64,000 bases of DNA from Candidatus Pseudomonas phytovorans. Lineage in GTDB: Bacteria; Pseudomonadota; Gammaproteobacteria; Pseudomonadales; Pseudomonadaceae. Of the stretch, positions 50,461 to 59,199 are shown piece by piece (the first letter of the stretch is position 1; every line of letters begins with the position of its first letter). A program made the translations under genes and the position numbers. The notes beneath the pieces are model-generated. The model did no database searches. It worked only from the letters and a program-made list of their open reading frames with translations, and had not been told where the DNA came from. The stretch is taken from the NCBI GenBank assembly GCA_029202525.1, contig CP119325.1, forward strand, positions 1,896,001 through 1,960,000, written 5' to 3'.

Positions 50461-52527
50461 CTAGACGCGGAATTGCTCCATCAACGCCTGTTGCTGGTTG
50501 GCTAGCCTGTTCAGAGCTTGGCTGATACGTGCCGATTCATCAGCCTGGCCGGCCAGCGATTCTGTCACATCCCGAATCCCGGCCACGTTGCGGTTCACTT
50601 CCTCGGCCACCGCGCTCTGCTCTTCGGCCGCCGATGCAATCTGCAGGTTCATGTCGCTGATCACCGTCACCGCCTCGCCAATGCGATGCAGCGCAGGCAG
50701 CGCCTGTTCCATGCGGGCCACACTGGCTTGGGCCTGACGCTGGCCTTCGTGCATGGCGCCCACTACATCCTGGGTGCCTTGCTGCAGGCCTTCGATGACC
50801 TGGCGAATTTCCTCCACCGACACCTGGGTGCGCTGGGCCAGGCCGCGCACCTCATCGGCGACCACGGCAAAACCACGCCCGGCCTCGCCCGCACGGGCGG
50901 CTTCGATCGCAGCATTGAGTGCCAGCAGGTTGGTCTGCTCGGCGATGGTGCGAATCACTTCCAGCACCGAGCCGATCTGGCCGCTGCGGCCTTCCAGTGC
51001 TCGCGCTTCGTCCATGGCGGTGTTCATGCCAGCGGCCAGGCTATCAATGCCCTGGCGGGTGCTGTCGATCAGTTGCAGGCCCTCGCGGCTGGCCTGGTCG
51101 GCGGCACGTGCGGCCTGGGCTGCCTGTGAGGCGTTATGAGCAACGTCCAGGGCAGTGGCGCTCATCTCGTTGGCTGCCGTGGCCACTTGCTCGATCTCGC
51201 GGTGTTGCTGCTGCATGCCATTGCTGGTCTGGCTGGCGATGGCGGCCGATTGGTCGGCAGTGCTTCGGGCCTCCTGCAGCGAGCCTTTGACCTGGGCGAT
51301 GACGGGTTGCAGCTTGTCGAGGAAGCGGTTGAACCAGTGGGCGAGCTGGCCCAGTTCATCCTGGCGGGCGTAGTCCAGACGGCGGGTCAGGTCACCTTCG
51401 CCGCTGGCGATGTCCTCCAGGCGTGCAGCAACGGCCAGGATGGGCCGGGTAACACCGCGTGCAGTCAGCCACACCAGTAGCAAGCCGATGATTGCGGCGC
51501 CAAGGCCGATCAGCAGGCTGGTGAGGTTGGCAGCCTGGTTATGGGCATCCAGGCGCTGGTTGAGGGCCGCGGCAGGTGCCTGCAGCACGCTTTCCGGCAG
51601 CTCCAGCAGTACCTGCCAGGGGGCTGCGTCAGGAATCGGGGCGAAGGGGTGGGTAACGCGCAGCAGGCCGTCGGTCACCGCCTTTTCCATGGGCTTGCCA
51701 AGCACGCTGGCGTCGCGGCTGTTGCCTGCCAACAGGCCGGCTGCGCTGGCGATGCTTACCTGGCCCTGGCCATCGAACAGCTCGCGGCGGCCGTCCAGGC
51801 TCAGTTGCTGCAGGTTGTCCAGGCCAATGTCCAGGCCAACCACGCCGACCACCTTGCCATGCTCAAGCAGCGGCAGGGCGATGCTGGTCATCAGCACCTG
51901 GCGGCCATTGACCTCGTCCAGGTACGGTTCGAGCATGCAGGTACGGGCGGTTTCCTGCGGGCATGTCAGCCAGCGGTTCTTTGCGGCGCCGTTGCTGCCG
52001 ATGCTGGCATCGTTGAGCATTGCTTCCGGCATGGCCTCAAGCTCCAGGGTGCCGGGGTGCGGCTGCGACCAGTACAACGAGAAACGCCCGCTTTCATTGC
52101 TGCCCTGCGCGTCCTGGCCGCGGTACTGGCTGTCCTGTTGGTCCAGCGCGTTGGGTTGAAACACCAGGTACAGGCCAATCACATCCGGGTTGCCGGCCAG
52201 GCTGGCATGGGCCTGGCGGGTCAGCTCGGCGCGCAGGTCACTACCGCCTCGGGCCTTCAGCGCCTGTACCAGGCGGGCAAAGCCATTGCCGTACTGGTAG
52301 GCGTCCATGAAGTAGCGCTGCACCCGCAGGGCCTGGGTTTCGGCGTGGGCCTGCAGGCGCAGGCGCGCGCTGCTGTCGAGCATGGCGGTGTTGGCCTGGT
52401 TGACCAGGGCGGCACTACGCTGCGCCTGGGTCAGTGACGTGGCCACCAGCAGGGCGACGATGGCCAGCAGGCACAGGCCGGCGAGCAGGGTGATCTTCCA
52501 CTGGATGGAGAGGCGACGCAGCGGCAT
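50461..52527 (-). CDS. Methyl-accepting chemotaxis protein, dCACHE type, McpU-like
   Basis: 688 residues from the ATG at 52527 (MPLRRLSIQWKITLLAGLCL); a longer frame upstream adds 21 unlikely residues. TM1 about 10-31, a periplasmic double-CACHE ligand-binding domain of about 300 residues, TM2 near 335-355, HAMP, and a C-terminal signalling hairpin (QTNLLALNAAIEAARAGEAG, FAVVADEVRGLAQRT). McpU of P. putida binds polyamines. The neighbour is a PuuP-like putrescine importer, which supports the same ligand here, but ligand identity is inferred. Confidence 0.87.
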   Translation of the reverse strand: MPLRRLSIQWKITLLAGLCLLAIVALLVATSLTQAQRSAALVNQANTAMLDSSARLRLQAHAETQALRVQRYFMDAYQYGNGFARLVQALKARGGSDLRAELTRQAHASLAGNPDVIGLYLVFQPNALDQQDSQYRGQDAQGSNESGRFSLYWSQPHPGTLELEAMPEAMLNDASIGSNGAAKNRWLTCPQETARTCMLEPYLDEVNGRQVLMTSIALPLLEHGKVVGVVGLDIGLDNLQQLSLDGRRELFDGQGQVSIASAAGLLAGNSRDASVLGKPMEKAVTDGLLRVTHPFAPIPDAAPWQVLLELPESVLQAPAAALNQRLDAHNQAANLTSLLIGLGAAIIGLLLVWLTARGVTRPILAVAARLEDIASGEGDLTRRLDYARQDELGQLAHWFNRFLDKLQPVIAQVKGSLQEARSTADQSAAIASQTSNGMQQQHREIEQVATAANEMSATALDVAHNASQAAQAARAADQASREGLQLIDSTRQGIDSLAAGMNTAMDEARALEGRSGQIGSVLEVIRTIAEQTNLLALNAAIEAARAGEAGRGFAVVADEVRGLAQRTQVSVEEIRQVIEGLQQGTQDVVGAMHEGQRQAQASVARMEQALPALHRIGEAVTVISDMNLQIASAAEEQSAVAEEVNRNVAGIRDVTESLAGQADESARISQALNRLANQQQALMEQFRV

Positions 52528-52593
52528 GAGGGCTTTCCTTTTCGAACAAGTACAACGCCCGCGATCAGGCGCGGGCGTTGTTGGCAGCATGGG

Positions 52594-53946
52594 TCATTCG
52601 GCAACGTAGTTGGGCGGTGCAGCCCGGAAGGCTTTGGTCAGCCAGGCCAGATACAACAAGCCGACCAGTGCCCAGATACCGCCGAACATCAGCGAATTCG
52701 CGTTCAGGTCCAGCCACAGCGACACGATGATGCAGAAGCCTATGGTTGGCAGCACCAGGTACTTCAGCTGGTTGGCCAGGCCCCGGCGATTACCTTCGCG
52801 CAGGTAACAATGGTTGATCACTGACAGGTTGACGAAGCTGAACGCAACCAGCGCACCGAAGTTGATGATCGAGGTGGCGGTCACCAGGTCGAAGAAGATC
52901 GCCGACAGCGAAACCAGCGCCACCACAGCGATGTTCAGTACGGGCGTTTTGTAGCGCGAGTGCAGGCGCGCAAAGAGGCTGGCCGGGATCACGTTGTCGC
53001 GGCCCATCACGTACAGCAGGCGCGACACGCTGGTTTGCGAGGCCAGGCCGGACGCGATGGTGTTGATCACGGTGCAGGCAATGAAGATCGACTGGAACAG
53101 CTTGCCACCGACGTACAGGGCGATTTCCGGCAGCGCTGCTTCCTGGTCGTGGAAGCGCGCCATGGTCGGGAAGTAGGCCTGGATGAAGTACGACACGGTG
53201 ATGAACACCACGCCACCGATCAGTGCGGTCAGGAAGATCGCCCGGGGGATCGTCTTGGCCGGATCGCGGGTTTCTTCGGACAGGCAGGTGACCGCGTCGA
53301 AGCCCAGGAACGAGAAGCACAGAATGGTCGCACCGGCGGCCAGTGCGCTCAGGTGGGTCTGGTTGTCGGCGAACGGCAGCAGGCTCCAGGTGGTGCCCAG
53401 CCCTTCACCCTGGCCCAGGCCGCGCACGCACAGGTAGATGAACACGCCGATGATTGCCACCTGCACGCCCACGAACAACAGGTTGAAGTGCGCCACCAGG
53501 TTTACGCTGCGCATGTTGATCAGGCTGATCAGGGTGACGAAGCCGACTACCCAGATCCACTCCGGCACTTCGGGGAACATGGCCGATAGGTATAGCTTGG
53601 CCAGCAGCGCGTTGACCATCGGCAGCAGCAGGTAATCCAGCAGCGAAGACCAGCCGACCAGGAAACCTACATGCGGGTTGATCGCGCGTTGGGTGTAGGT
53701 GTATGCCGAACCCGATTGCGGGAAGCGTTTTACCAGGGTGCCGTAGCTGACAGCGGTGAACAGGATACCGGCCAGCGCCAGGATATAGGCGCTGGGCACA
53801 TGGCCGGCGGTGATCCCGCTGACGATGCCGAAGGTGTCGAACACGGTCATCGGGGTCAGATAGGCCAGGCCGATGATGATCACGTGCCAGAGGCGCAGGG
53901 TTTTGCGGAGTTGCCCGTTGCCGGAAGCGCTGTGGTCAGGCTGCAT
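52594..53946 (-). CDS. Putrescine importer, PuuP-like (APC family)
   Basis: 450 residues from the ATG at 53946 with AGGAG about 10 bp upstream. Twelve membrane helices. The sequence closely resembles E. coli PuuP as I recall it: GLAYLTPMTVFDTFGIVSGI, NPHVGFLVGWSSLLDYLLLP, CFSFLGFDAVTCLSEETRDP and GLASQTSVSRLLYVMGRDNV. It imports putrescine by proton symport. It lies 66 bp upstream of the chemoreceptor gene on the same strand, so sensing and uptake of one polyamine may be co-expressed. Confidence 0.87.
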   Translation of the reverse strand: MQPDHSASGNGQLRKTLRLWHVIIIGLAYLTPMTVFDTFGIVSGITAGHVPSAYILALAGILFTAVSYGTLVKRFPQSGSAYTYTQRAINPHVGFLVGWSSLLDYLLLPMVNALLAKLYLSAMFPEVPEWIWVVGFVTLISLINMRSVNLVAHFNLLFVGVQVAIIGVFIYLCVRGLGQGEGLGTTWSLLPFADNQTHLSALAAGATILCFSFLGFDAVTCLSEETRDPAKTIPRAIFLTALIGGVVFITVSYFIQAYFPTMARFHDQEAALPEIALYVGGKLFQSIFIACTVINTIASGLASQTSVSRLLYVMGRDNVIPASLFARLHSRYKTPVLNIAVVALVSLSAIFFDLVTATSIINFGALVAFSFVNLSVINHCYLREGNRRGLANQLKYLVLPTIGFCIIVSLWLDLNANSLMFGGIWALVGLLYLAWLTKAFRAAPPNYVAE

Positions 53947-54384
53947 GCTGGCATGGCTCCTGAGCGTAAACGGCGGGCACGGTGTTTTGCGCATGCGGCA
54001 AGGGCGAGCGGGTGGGCTCCATGTTGTTCACCTTTTTTGTAGGAGCGGCGGAAGGCGCGGGGGGAAACGCGCTAAGTGGTGAAAATAAAAAACGATGGGT
54101 AGGTTGGTGTCAAGTTAAACATGACAAGATGTTACTGAATTGAAATATTTATCGATTTAAAGGGGGTTTTGTTCGCTTTTTGCGCGGTTTTTTGCGGTTT
54201 TGATCAATTTGAATGTCCGTAAAAATTAACGAATCTGACGCTCCCATGTGAGATGTCAGACGCGTCCGAAAAATTGTTATTTCTCGCTTCCGACCGGCCC
54301 TCGACTTATGTCGCAGTGGTACCCTTCGCTTCCTGCGTGGCCTTCGGTCGCCCAAGAAGCCCTTACGGACAATCGGTTCTATTC
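53947..54384. other. Divergent intergenic region between puuP-like and ydgA-like genes
   Basis: No gene seen. The part from about 54070 to 54250 is strikingly AT-rich with runs of A and T. An inverted repeat TCTGAC (54234) and GTCAGA (54255) with a 15-bp spacer could be an operator. No sigma-54 or other recognisable promoter stands out. Confidence 0.4.
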
Positions 54385-55893
54385 ATGAAGAAATCAGTTG
54401 GCATCCTTTCCGGCCTGGCGATCGCCATTGCCGTCGCATCCACCGCTGGCGCCTGGTACACCGGCAAGCAGCTGCCTGCCGAGCTGGACAACGCCGTTGC
54501 CCGCAGCAACGCCGAACTCAAAAAGGCCCTGGTGACCACCGGTGGCAGCATGAGCGTCGAGCGGGTGTCGCTGGAGCAGCACTTCTTCAGCAGTACCGCC
54601 CAGTACCGGCTCAAGGCCCGCGACATCAACGTGGGTGAAGGCAAGGTGGTGAGCTTCGACGTGGGCGTGACCGACCAGATCGAGCACGGCCCGTTTCCCT
54701 GGTCGAGGGTCAAGGCGTTCAAGCTGATGCCGGTGATGGCGGTCAGCAACAGCACCCTGCAGAAGGACGATGCCACCGCGCCGTGGTTTGCCGCCGCAGG
54801 CGAGCAGGCCCCAGTCAGCGCACAGACCAGCCTGGGTTACGGCGGCAGTGTGGTCAGCCAGGTCCGGCTGGCGCCGGTCAAGCTGGACGAGGCGGACGGC
54901 AACAGCATCGATTTCTCTGGCATGCAGCTGGAGGTCAGTGGCGACAAGGAAGGCAAGGCTTCGAAATTCCACGGCCAGGCCGACCGTTTCGTGATGAAAC
55001 TTGTGCGCGATGACCAGCCACCTGCCACGTTTGAACTCAAAGGCCTCAAGGTTGGCGGCAACCTTGCGGCCACGCAGCACGACGCCATTTACGTGGGTAA
55101 CGCCGAGGTGCTGCTCGCGGAAACCAAGGTCACCCTTGGGCCCAAGCAGCAGGTGCTGCTGATCAAAGGCATTGAGCAGAACGCCCTGCAAACCCTCGAC
55201 GGCCCGGATACCGTTGGTGGTCGCGTCGAGTACAAGCTTGGCGATATCACCTGGGATGGGCGTGCGGTGGGCAAGGCCCAGATGGCAGTGAGCATCACCT
55301 CGGTCAATGCCCCGGCCCTGCAAGCTTTGTCGCAGTGGTACAAGGCACACCTGCCGGAATTCGAGGCCGCCGCTGCCGCTGGCCAGCCTGTGCCGCACAT
55401 TGAGATGGACGAGGCCGAGAAGGCCAGGTTCCAGGGCGACCTTCAGCAACTGCTGGCCGCCAAGCCCAAGGTGGCGATGGAAAACCTGTCGTTCAAGACG
55501 GCTAATGGCGAAAGCCGTTTCAACCTGTCGATGGACTTCGCCGCCCCGGCCAGCTTCGACCTGCCACCGGACCAGTTGAGCAAGCAGCTGATCACCGGGG
55601 TGAAGAGCAAACTGTCGCTGTCCAAGCCAATGATGGGTGACCTGGCGACCCTGCAGGCCCTGCTGGATGGTCAGACCGACGCACAGGCGATTGCTGCACA
55701 GTCCAGCCAGGCGGGGGAGATGGTCGGCATGATGGCGCTGCAGAGTGGCCTGGCCACCGTCGAAGGCAACGATGTGGTGAGCAGCCTGCACTATGCCGAT
55801 GGCATGGTTGATTTCAACGGCAAGAAGATGACCGTGGAAGAGTTTGCCATGCTCATGGCTGCACACCTGGCAGCCCTGTCGCCGCAGGGTTGA
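54385..55893 (+). CDS. DUF945 family protein, YdgA-like
   Basis: 502 residues from the ATG at 54385 (MKKSVGILSGLAIAIAVAST), a signal or N-terminal anchor followed by GAWYTGKQLPAEL, characteristic of YdgA. The rest is a beta-rich periplasmic domain with no catalytic motif (MSVERVSLEQHFFSSTAQY; VTDQIEHGPFPWSRVKAFKL). E. coli YdgA is an inner-membrane protein of poorly known role. It is monocistronic, and a REP pair follows. Confidence 0.85.
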   Translation: MKKSVGILSGLAIAIAVASTAGAWYTGKQLPAELDNAVARSNAELKKALVTTGGSMSVERVSLEQHFFSSTAQYRLKARDINVGEGKVVSFDVGVTDQIEHGPFPWSRVKAFKLMPVMAVSNSTLQKDDATAPWFAAAGEQAPVSAQTSLGYGGSVVSQVRLAPVKLDEADGNSIDFSGMQLEVSGDKEGKASKFHGQADRFVMKLVRDDQPPATFELKGLKVGGNLAATQHDAIYVGNAEVLLAETKVTLGPKQQVLLIKGIEQNALQTLDGPDTVGGRVEYKLGDITWDGRAVGKAQMAVSITSVNAPALQALSQWYKAHLPEFEAAAAAGQPVPHIEMDEAEKARFQGDLQQLLAAKPKVAMENLSFKTANGESRFNLSMDFAAPASFDLPPDQLSKQLITGVKSKLSLSKPMMGDLATLQALLDGQTDAQAIAAQSSQAGEMVGMMALQSGLATVEGNDVVSSLHYADGMVDFNGKKMTVEEFAMLMAAHLAALSPQG

Positions 55894-55895
55894 TT

Positions 55896-55941
55896 GATTG
55901 AACCTGGACTGGCCTCTTGATTGAACCTGGACTGGCCTCTT
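55896..55941 (+). repeat. 23-bp perfect tandem duplication at the edge of a REP
   Basis: Two exact, adjacent 23-bp copies (55896-55918 and 55919-55941), each starting GATTGAACCTGG and ending GGCCTCTT. The second copy runs into the REP. The duplicated unit thus contains the ydgA 3' flank plus the first bases of the REP. Confidence 0.95.
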
Positions 55942-56028
55942 CGCGGGCACGCCCGCTCCCACAGGTTACTCATTGCTCCTGAGGGCAGCGCCGTACCTGT
56001 GGGAGCGGACATGCCCGCGAAGAGGCCA
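55934..56028. repeat. REP inverted pair between the ydgA-like gene and nadA
   Basis: GGCCTCTTCGCGGGCACGCC faces a right copy ending GCCCGCGAAGAGGCC; the right copy has GCGGACATGCCC instead of GCGGGCGTGCCC. The 185 bp to nadA show no further feature. Confidence 0.9.
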
Positions 56029-56213
56029 GTGCTGGCAACACAAAAACCACTTTAGTAATCGCTGGATTGTCTGTAGCCTTCGGCCTCCGATAATAATCCG
56101 CGCCCGCAGAGGGCCGTGGCGGCCTGCGTGCCGTCCGGCACCCTTAGCCGATCTGTCAGGGCCGGGTGATACACTCGATTTGACGCGCACACGCGCCTGC
56201 AGGTCCAGCGATC

Positions 56214-57272
56214 ATGACCCAGATTTCCGAACGCCTGTTGGTTCAGGCTCACCTCGACGCCAAGCAGCCCAACCCGCTGACAGCTGAGCAGGAGGCCGAA
56301 TACCGTGCGGCCATCGCTGCCGAGCTCAAGGCCCAGAACGCTGTGCTGGTTGCCCACTATTACTGCGACCCGGTCATCCAGGCCCTGGCGGAAGAAACCG
56401 GCGGCTGCGTGTCCGACTCGCTGGAAATGGCCCGCTTCGGCAAGAATCACCCGGCCGAAACGGTGATTGTGGCCGGTGTGCGCTTCATGGGCGAGACCGC
56501 GAAGATCCTCACCCCGGAAAAGCGCGTGCTGATGCCGACCCTGGAGGCCACCTGCTCGCTCGACCTGGGCTGCCCGGTGGAAGAGTTCTCCGCCTTCTGC
56601 GACCAGCACCCCGAGCGCACCGTTGTGGTGTACGCCAACACGTCCGCTGCCGTCAAGGCCCGTGCCGACTGGGTCGTGACTTCAAGCTGCGCGCTGGAAA
56701 TCGTCGAAAGCCTGATGGACAACGGCGAAACCATCATCTGGGGCCCGGACCAGCACCTGGGTCGTTACATCCAGAAGCAAACCGGTGCCGACATGCTGCT
56801 GTGGGACGGTGCCTGCATCGTTCACGAAGAGTTCAAGTCGCGCCAGCTGGCCGACATGAAGGCGCTGTACCCGGACGCCGCGATTCTGGTGCACCCCGAG
56901 TCGCCGGAGTCGGTGATCGAGCTGGCCGACGCGGTGGGTTCCACCAGTCAGCTGATCAAGGCGGCGCAGACTCTGCCGAACAAGACCTTCATCGTCGCCA
57001 CCGACCGCGGCATCTTCTACAAGATGCAGCAGTTGTGCCCGGACAAGGAGTTCGTTGCAGCTCCCACCGCCGGCAACGGCGCGGCATGCCGCAGCTGCGC
57101 GCACTGCCCGTGGATGGCGATGAACACCCTGGAGCGGGTGTTGCATTGCCTGCGCAATGGTGGCGATGAGATCTTTGTTGACCCGGCGCTGGTGCCCAAG
57201 GCGATCAAGCCGCTGAACCGCATGCTGGACTTTACCCAGGCAGCGCGCCTGAAGCTGTCCGGTAACGCCTGA
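56214..57272 (+). CDS. nadA: Quinolinate synthase A
   Basis: 352 residues. It condenses iminoaspartate with dihydroxyacetone phosphate in NAD synthesis, using a [4Fe-4S] cluster. Cluster Cys are in EATCSLDLGC, the mid-protein WDGACIVHEEF, and SCAHCPWM near 297-300. The three homologous domains are otherwise typical (VAHYYCDPVIQALAEETGG; IVHPESPESVIELAD in the third). Confidence 0.96.
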   Translation: MTQISERLLVQAHLDAKQPNPLTAEQEAEYRAAIAAELKAQNAVLVAHYYCDPVIQALAEETGGCVSDSLEMARFGKNHPAETVIVAGVRFMGETAKILTPEKRVLMPTLEATCSLDLGCPVEEFSAFCDQHPERTVVVYANTSAAVKARADWVVTSSCALEIVESLMDNGETIIWGPDQHLGRYIQKQTGADMLLWDGACIVHEEFKSRQLADMKALYPDAAILVHPESPESVIELADAVGSTSQLIKAAQTLPNKTFIVATDRGIFYKMQQLCPDKEFVAAPTAGNGAACRSCAHCPWMAMNTLERVLHCLRNGGDEIFVDPALVPKAIKPLNRMLDFTQAARLKLSGNA

Positions 57273-57285
57273 CACCAGACCGCGT

Positions 57286-57379
57286 CGCCTTCTTCGCGGG
57301 TAAACCCGCTCCCACAGGTACAGCGCAACGCTTGCGAGCGTGCGGTCCCTGTGGGAGCGGGCGTGCCCGCGAAAGGGCC
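57286..57379. repeat. REP inverted pair between nadA and bepA
   Basis: CTTCTTCGCGGGTAAACCCG faces a right copy ending GCGTGCCCGCGAAAGGGCCC. The pair reaches to within two bases of the bepA stop and fills the gap between convergent genes. Confidence 0.9.
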
Positions 57380-57380
57380 C

Positions 57381-58817
57381 TTAGCGCCCCATCATTTCCC
57401 GAACCATACGCTGTTGTTCGAGGATCTCTCGCTGGCGCTGGTCAATCTGCGACGCCAGTGGGAAGTTGCCGCCCGCCCGGCGCTTGGCGTAGTCCAACTG
57501 CTGGATCGCCTGGTCAAAGTCTCCCACCAACGTGAAAAATTCGGCCCGCGCCCGGTGCAAGCCGATGGTATTGCCCGACAAGCCCCGCACCTCTGCCATG
57601 TCGTACCACACGTCCGGGTCATCAGGCCGGCTCTTGATCAACTCGTTCAACACCTTTTCGGCCTCGGCTGGCTTGTTCTGCTTCACCAGCAAGTCTGCCC
57701 GCACCTGTTTCAGCGGATAATTGCCCGGGTACAGCCCCTGCATCCGCTCGGCCCGCTGCTGCGCGTCTGCCAGGCGATTGTTGGTGATGTCCAGGTCGAT
57801 CTGCGCCAGGTTGTAGGTGATGTCGTTGGGCGCCTTGGCCAGCAGCGGCTTGAGCATTTCACGCGCTTCGTTCAACTGGCCGCCCTTGATCTGCGCCAGG
57901 GCCAGACCATAGCGTGCCGGGTCAAGTTTCGGGTCTTCGTCGAGCTGGGTGCGAAAGCGCTTGGCCGCCAAGCCTGGCGTTTCTTCATAGGTAAGGGCTA
58001 CGCGAGCGCGAATCAGCTGGTAGCGCTGGCTGTCCTCGACACCGCCCTTGGGCGCCTGTTCGGCACGGTTGCGGGTGTCGGCAATTCGCGATTCGGTCAC
58101 CGGGTGAGTCAGCAGAAATTCCGGCGGCTTGGCGCCGTAGCGGTACTGCCGCGCCAGCCGCTCGAACATGGACGGCATGTTGCGCGGGTCGTAGCCGGCT
58201 TTTTCCAGGTTCTGGATACCGATGCGGTCAGCTTCCTGCTCGTTCTGCCGCGAGAAGCGCCGCTGCTCCTGGATTGCCGCCGCCTGGGTGCCGGCAATCA
58301 TGCCGATACCCGCATCGCCAGCGCCACCTGCCGCCAGCACGATACCGGCCAGCAGCGCGGCCATCATCGGCAGTTGCATGCGCTGCTGGGCCTCGACGCC
58401 GCGTGCGAAGTGGCGCTGTGACAAGTGGGCCAGTTCGTGTGCCAGTACCGAGGCGTACTCGCCCTCGGTCTGGGCGTTGAGGAACAGCCCGCCGTTGACC
58501 CCGACGATGCCGCCCGGCGCAGCAAAGGCGTTGAGCTCGCGGCTGTCGATAAGGATGAACTCCAGGCGCCGGTCCTGCAGTTGGCTGGTTTCGGCCAGCT
58601 TGTACACGCTGGTTTCGACATAGTCCTTGAGCTGCGGGTCGTTCAACTGCCTGACCTGGCCGCGCAGCAGGCTCAGCCAGGCACGGCCCAGTTGGTGCTC
58701 CTGTTGCGGCGAGACGATCGCGGAACTGGCGTCACCCAGTGATGGCAGGTCGTCAGCATGGCCGGGAAGGGCCATCAGGCAGGCCAGCGTCAGCAGGGTA
58801 GGGCGCAGTAGATTCAT
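57381..58817 (-). CDS. bepA: Periplasmic M48 metalloprotease/chaperone BepA (YfgC)
   Basis: 478 residues. Signal peptide MNLLRPTLLTLACLMALPGHA, a zinc-binding HELAH (LAHELAHLSQRH) near residue 127 with the downstream Glu in RQNEQEADRIG, and a C-terminal TPR region (about 310-478: YNLAQIDLDITNNRLADAQQ, YPLKQVRADLLVKQNKPAEA). In E. coli BepA degrades or assists LptD and other outer-membrane proteins during assembly. Confidence 0.94.
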   Translation of the reverse strand: MNLLRPTLLTLACLMALPGHADDLPSLGDASSAIVSPQQEHQLGRAWLSLLRGQVRQLNDPQLKDYVETSVYKLAETSQLQDRRLEFILIDSRELNAFAAPGGIVGVNGGLFLNAQTEGEYASVLAHELAHLSQRHFARGVEAQQRMQLPMMAALLAGIVLAAGGAGDAGIGMIAGTQAAAIQEQRRFSRQNEQEADRIGIQNLEKAGYDPRNMPSMFERLARQYRYGAKPPEFLLTHPVTESRIADTRNRAEQAPKGGVEDSQRYQLIRARVALTYEETPGLAAKRFRTQLDEDPKLDPARYGLALAQIKGGQLNEAREMLKPLLAKAPNDITYNLAQIDLDITNNRLADAQQRAERMQGLYPGNYPLKQVRADLLVKQNKPAEAEKVLNELIKSRPDDPDVWYDMAEVRGLSGNTIGLHRARAEFFTLVGDFDQAIQQLDYAKRRAGGNFPLASQIDQRQREILEQQRMVREMMGR

Positions 58818-58939
58818 GCATGAAGCTCGCGTCGGTCAAAGATACCTACTGTAGCGGGCTCACACGTTGGCGACCAGTGGCGCTATCCTAGCTGACCCTG
58901 TCATGCAGCAACCCGGCAATGCCTTTGGAGAGCCCCGCG

Positions 58940-59179
58940 ATGAGTGACACCCTGACCTGCGACGCCGAACTGGACGCCAGCGGGCTGAATTGCCCTTTGC
59001 CGCTGCTCAAGGCCAAGATGGAGCTGAATCGCCTGGCCAGTGGCGCGGTGCTGAAGGTGATTGCCACGGACGCCGGTTCCCAGCGCGACTTCCGCACTTT
59101 CGCCAGGCTGGCCGGTCATACCCTGCTACAGGAAACGGCTGAGGCCGGCACCTATACCTACTGGCTGCGCAAGGCCTGA
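58940..59179 (+). CDS. TusA-like sulfur carrier protein
   Basis: 79 residues from the ATG at 58940 (GGAGAG upstream). SirA/TusA fold with the CPxP motif (LNCPLPLLKAKMELN), the Cys being the expected persulfide carrier. Whether it is true TusA (tRNA 2-thiolation) or a paralogue cannot be decided. It lies 20 bp before perM and is probably co-transcribed. Confidence 0.85.
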   Translation: MSDTLTCDAELDASGLNCPLPLLKAKMELNRLASGAVLKVIATDAGSQRDFRTFARLAGHTLLQETAEAGTYTYWLRKA

Positions 59180-59199
59180 GTCTTTTCCAAGGATCGTCA

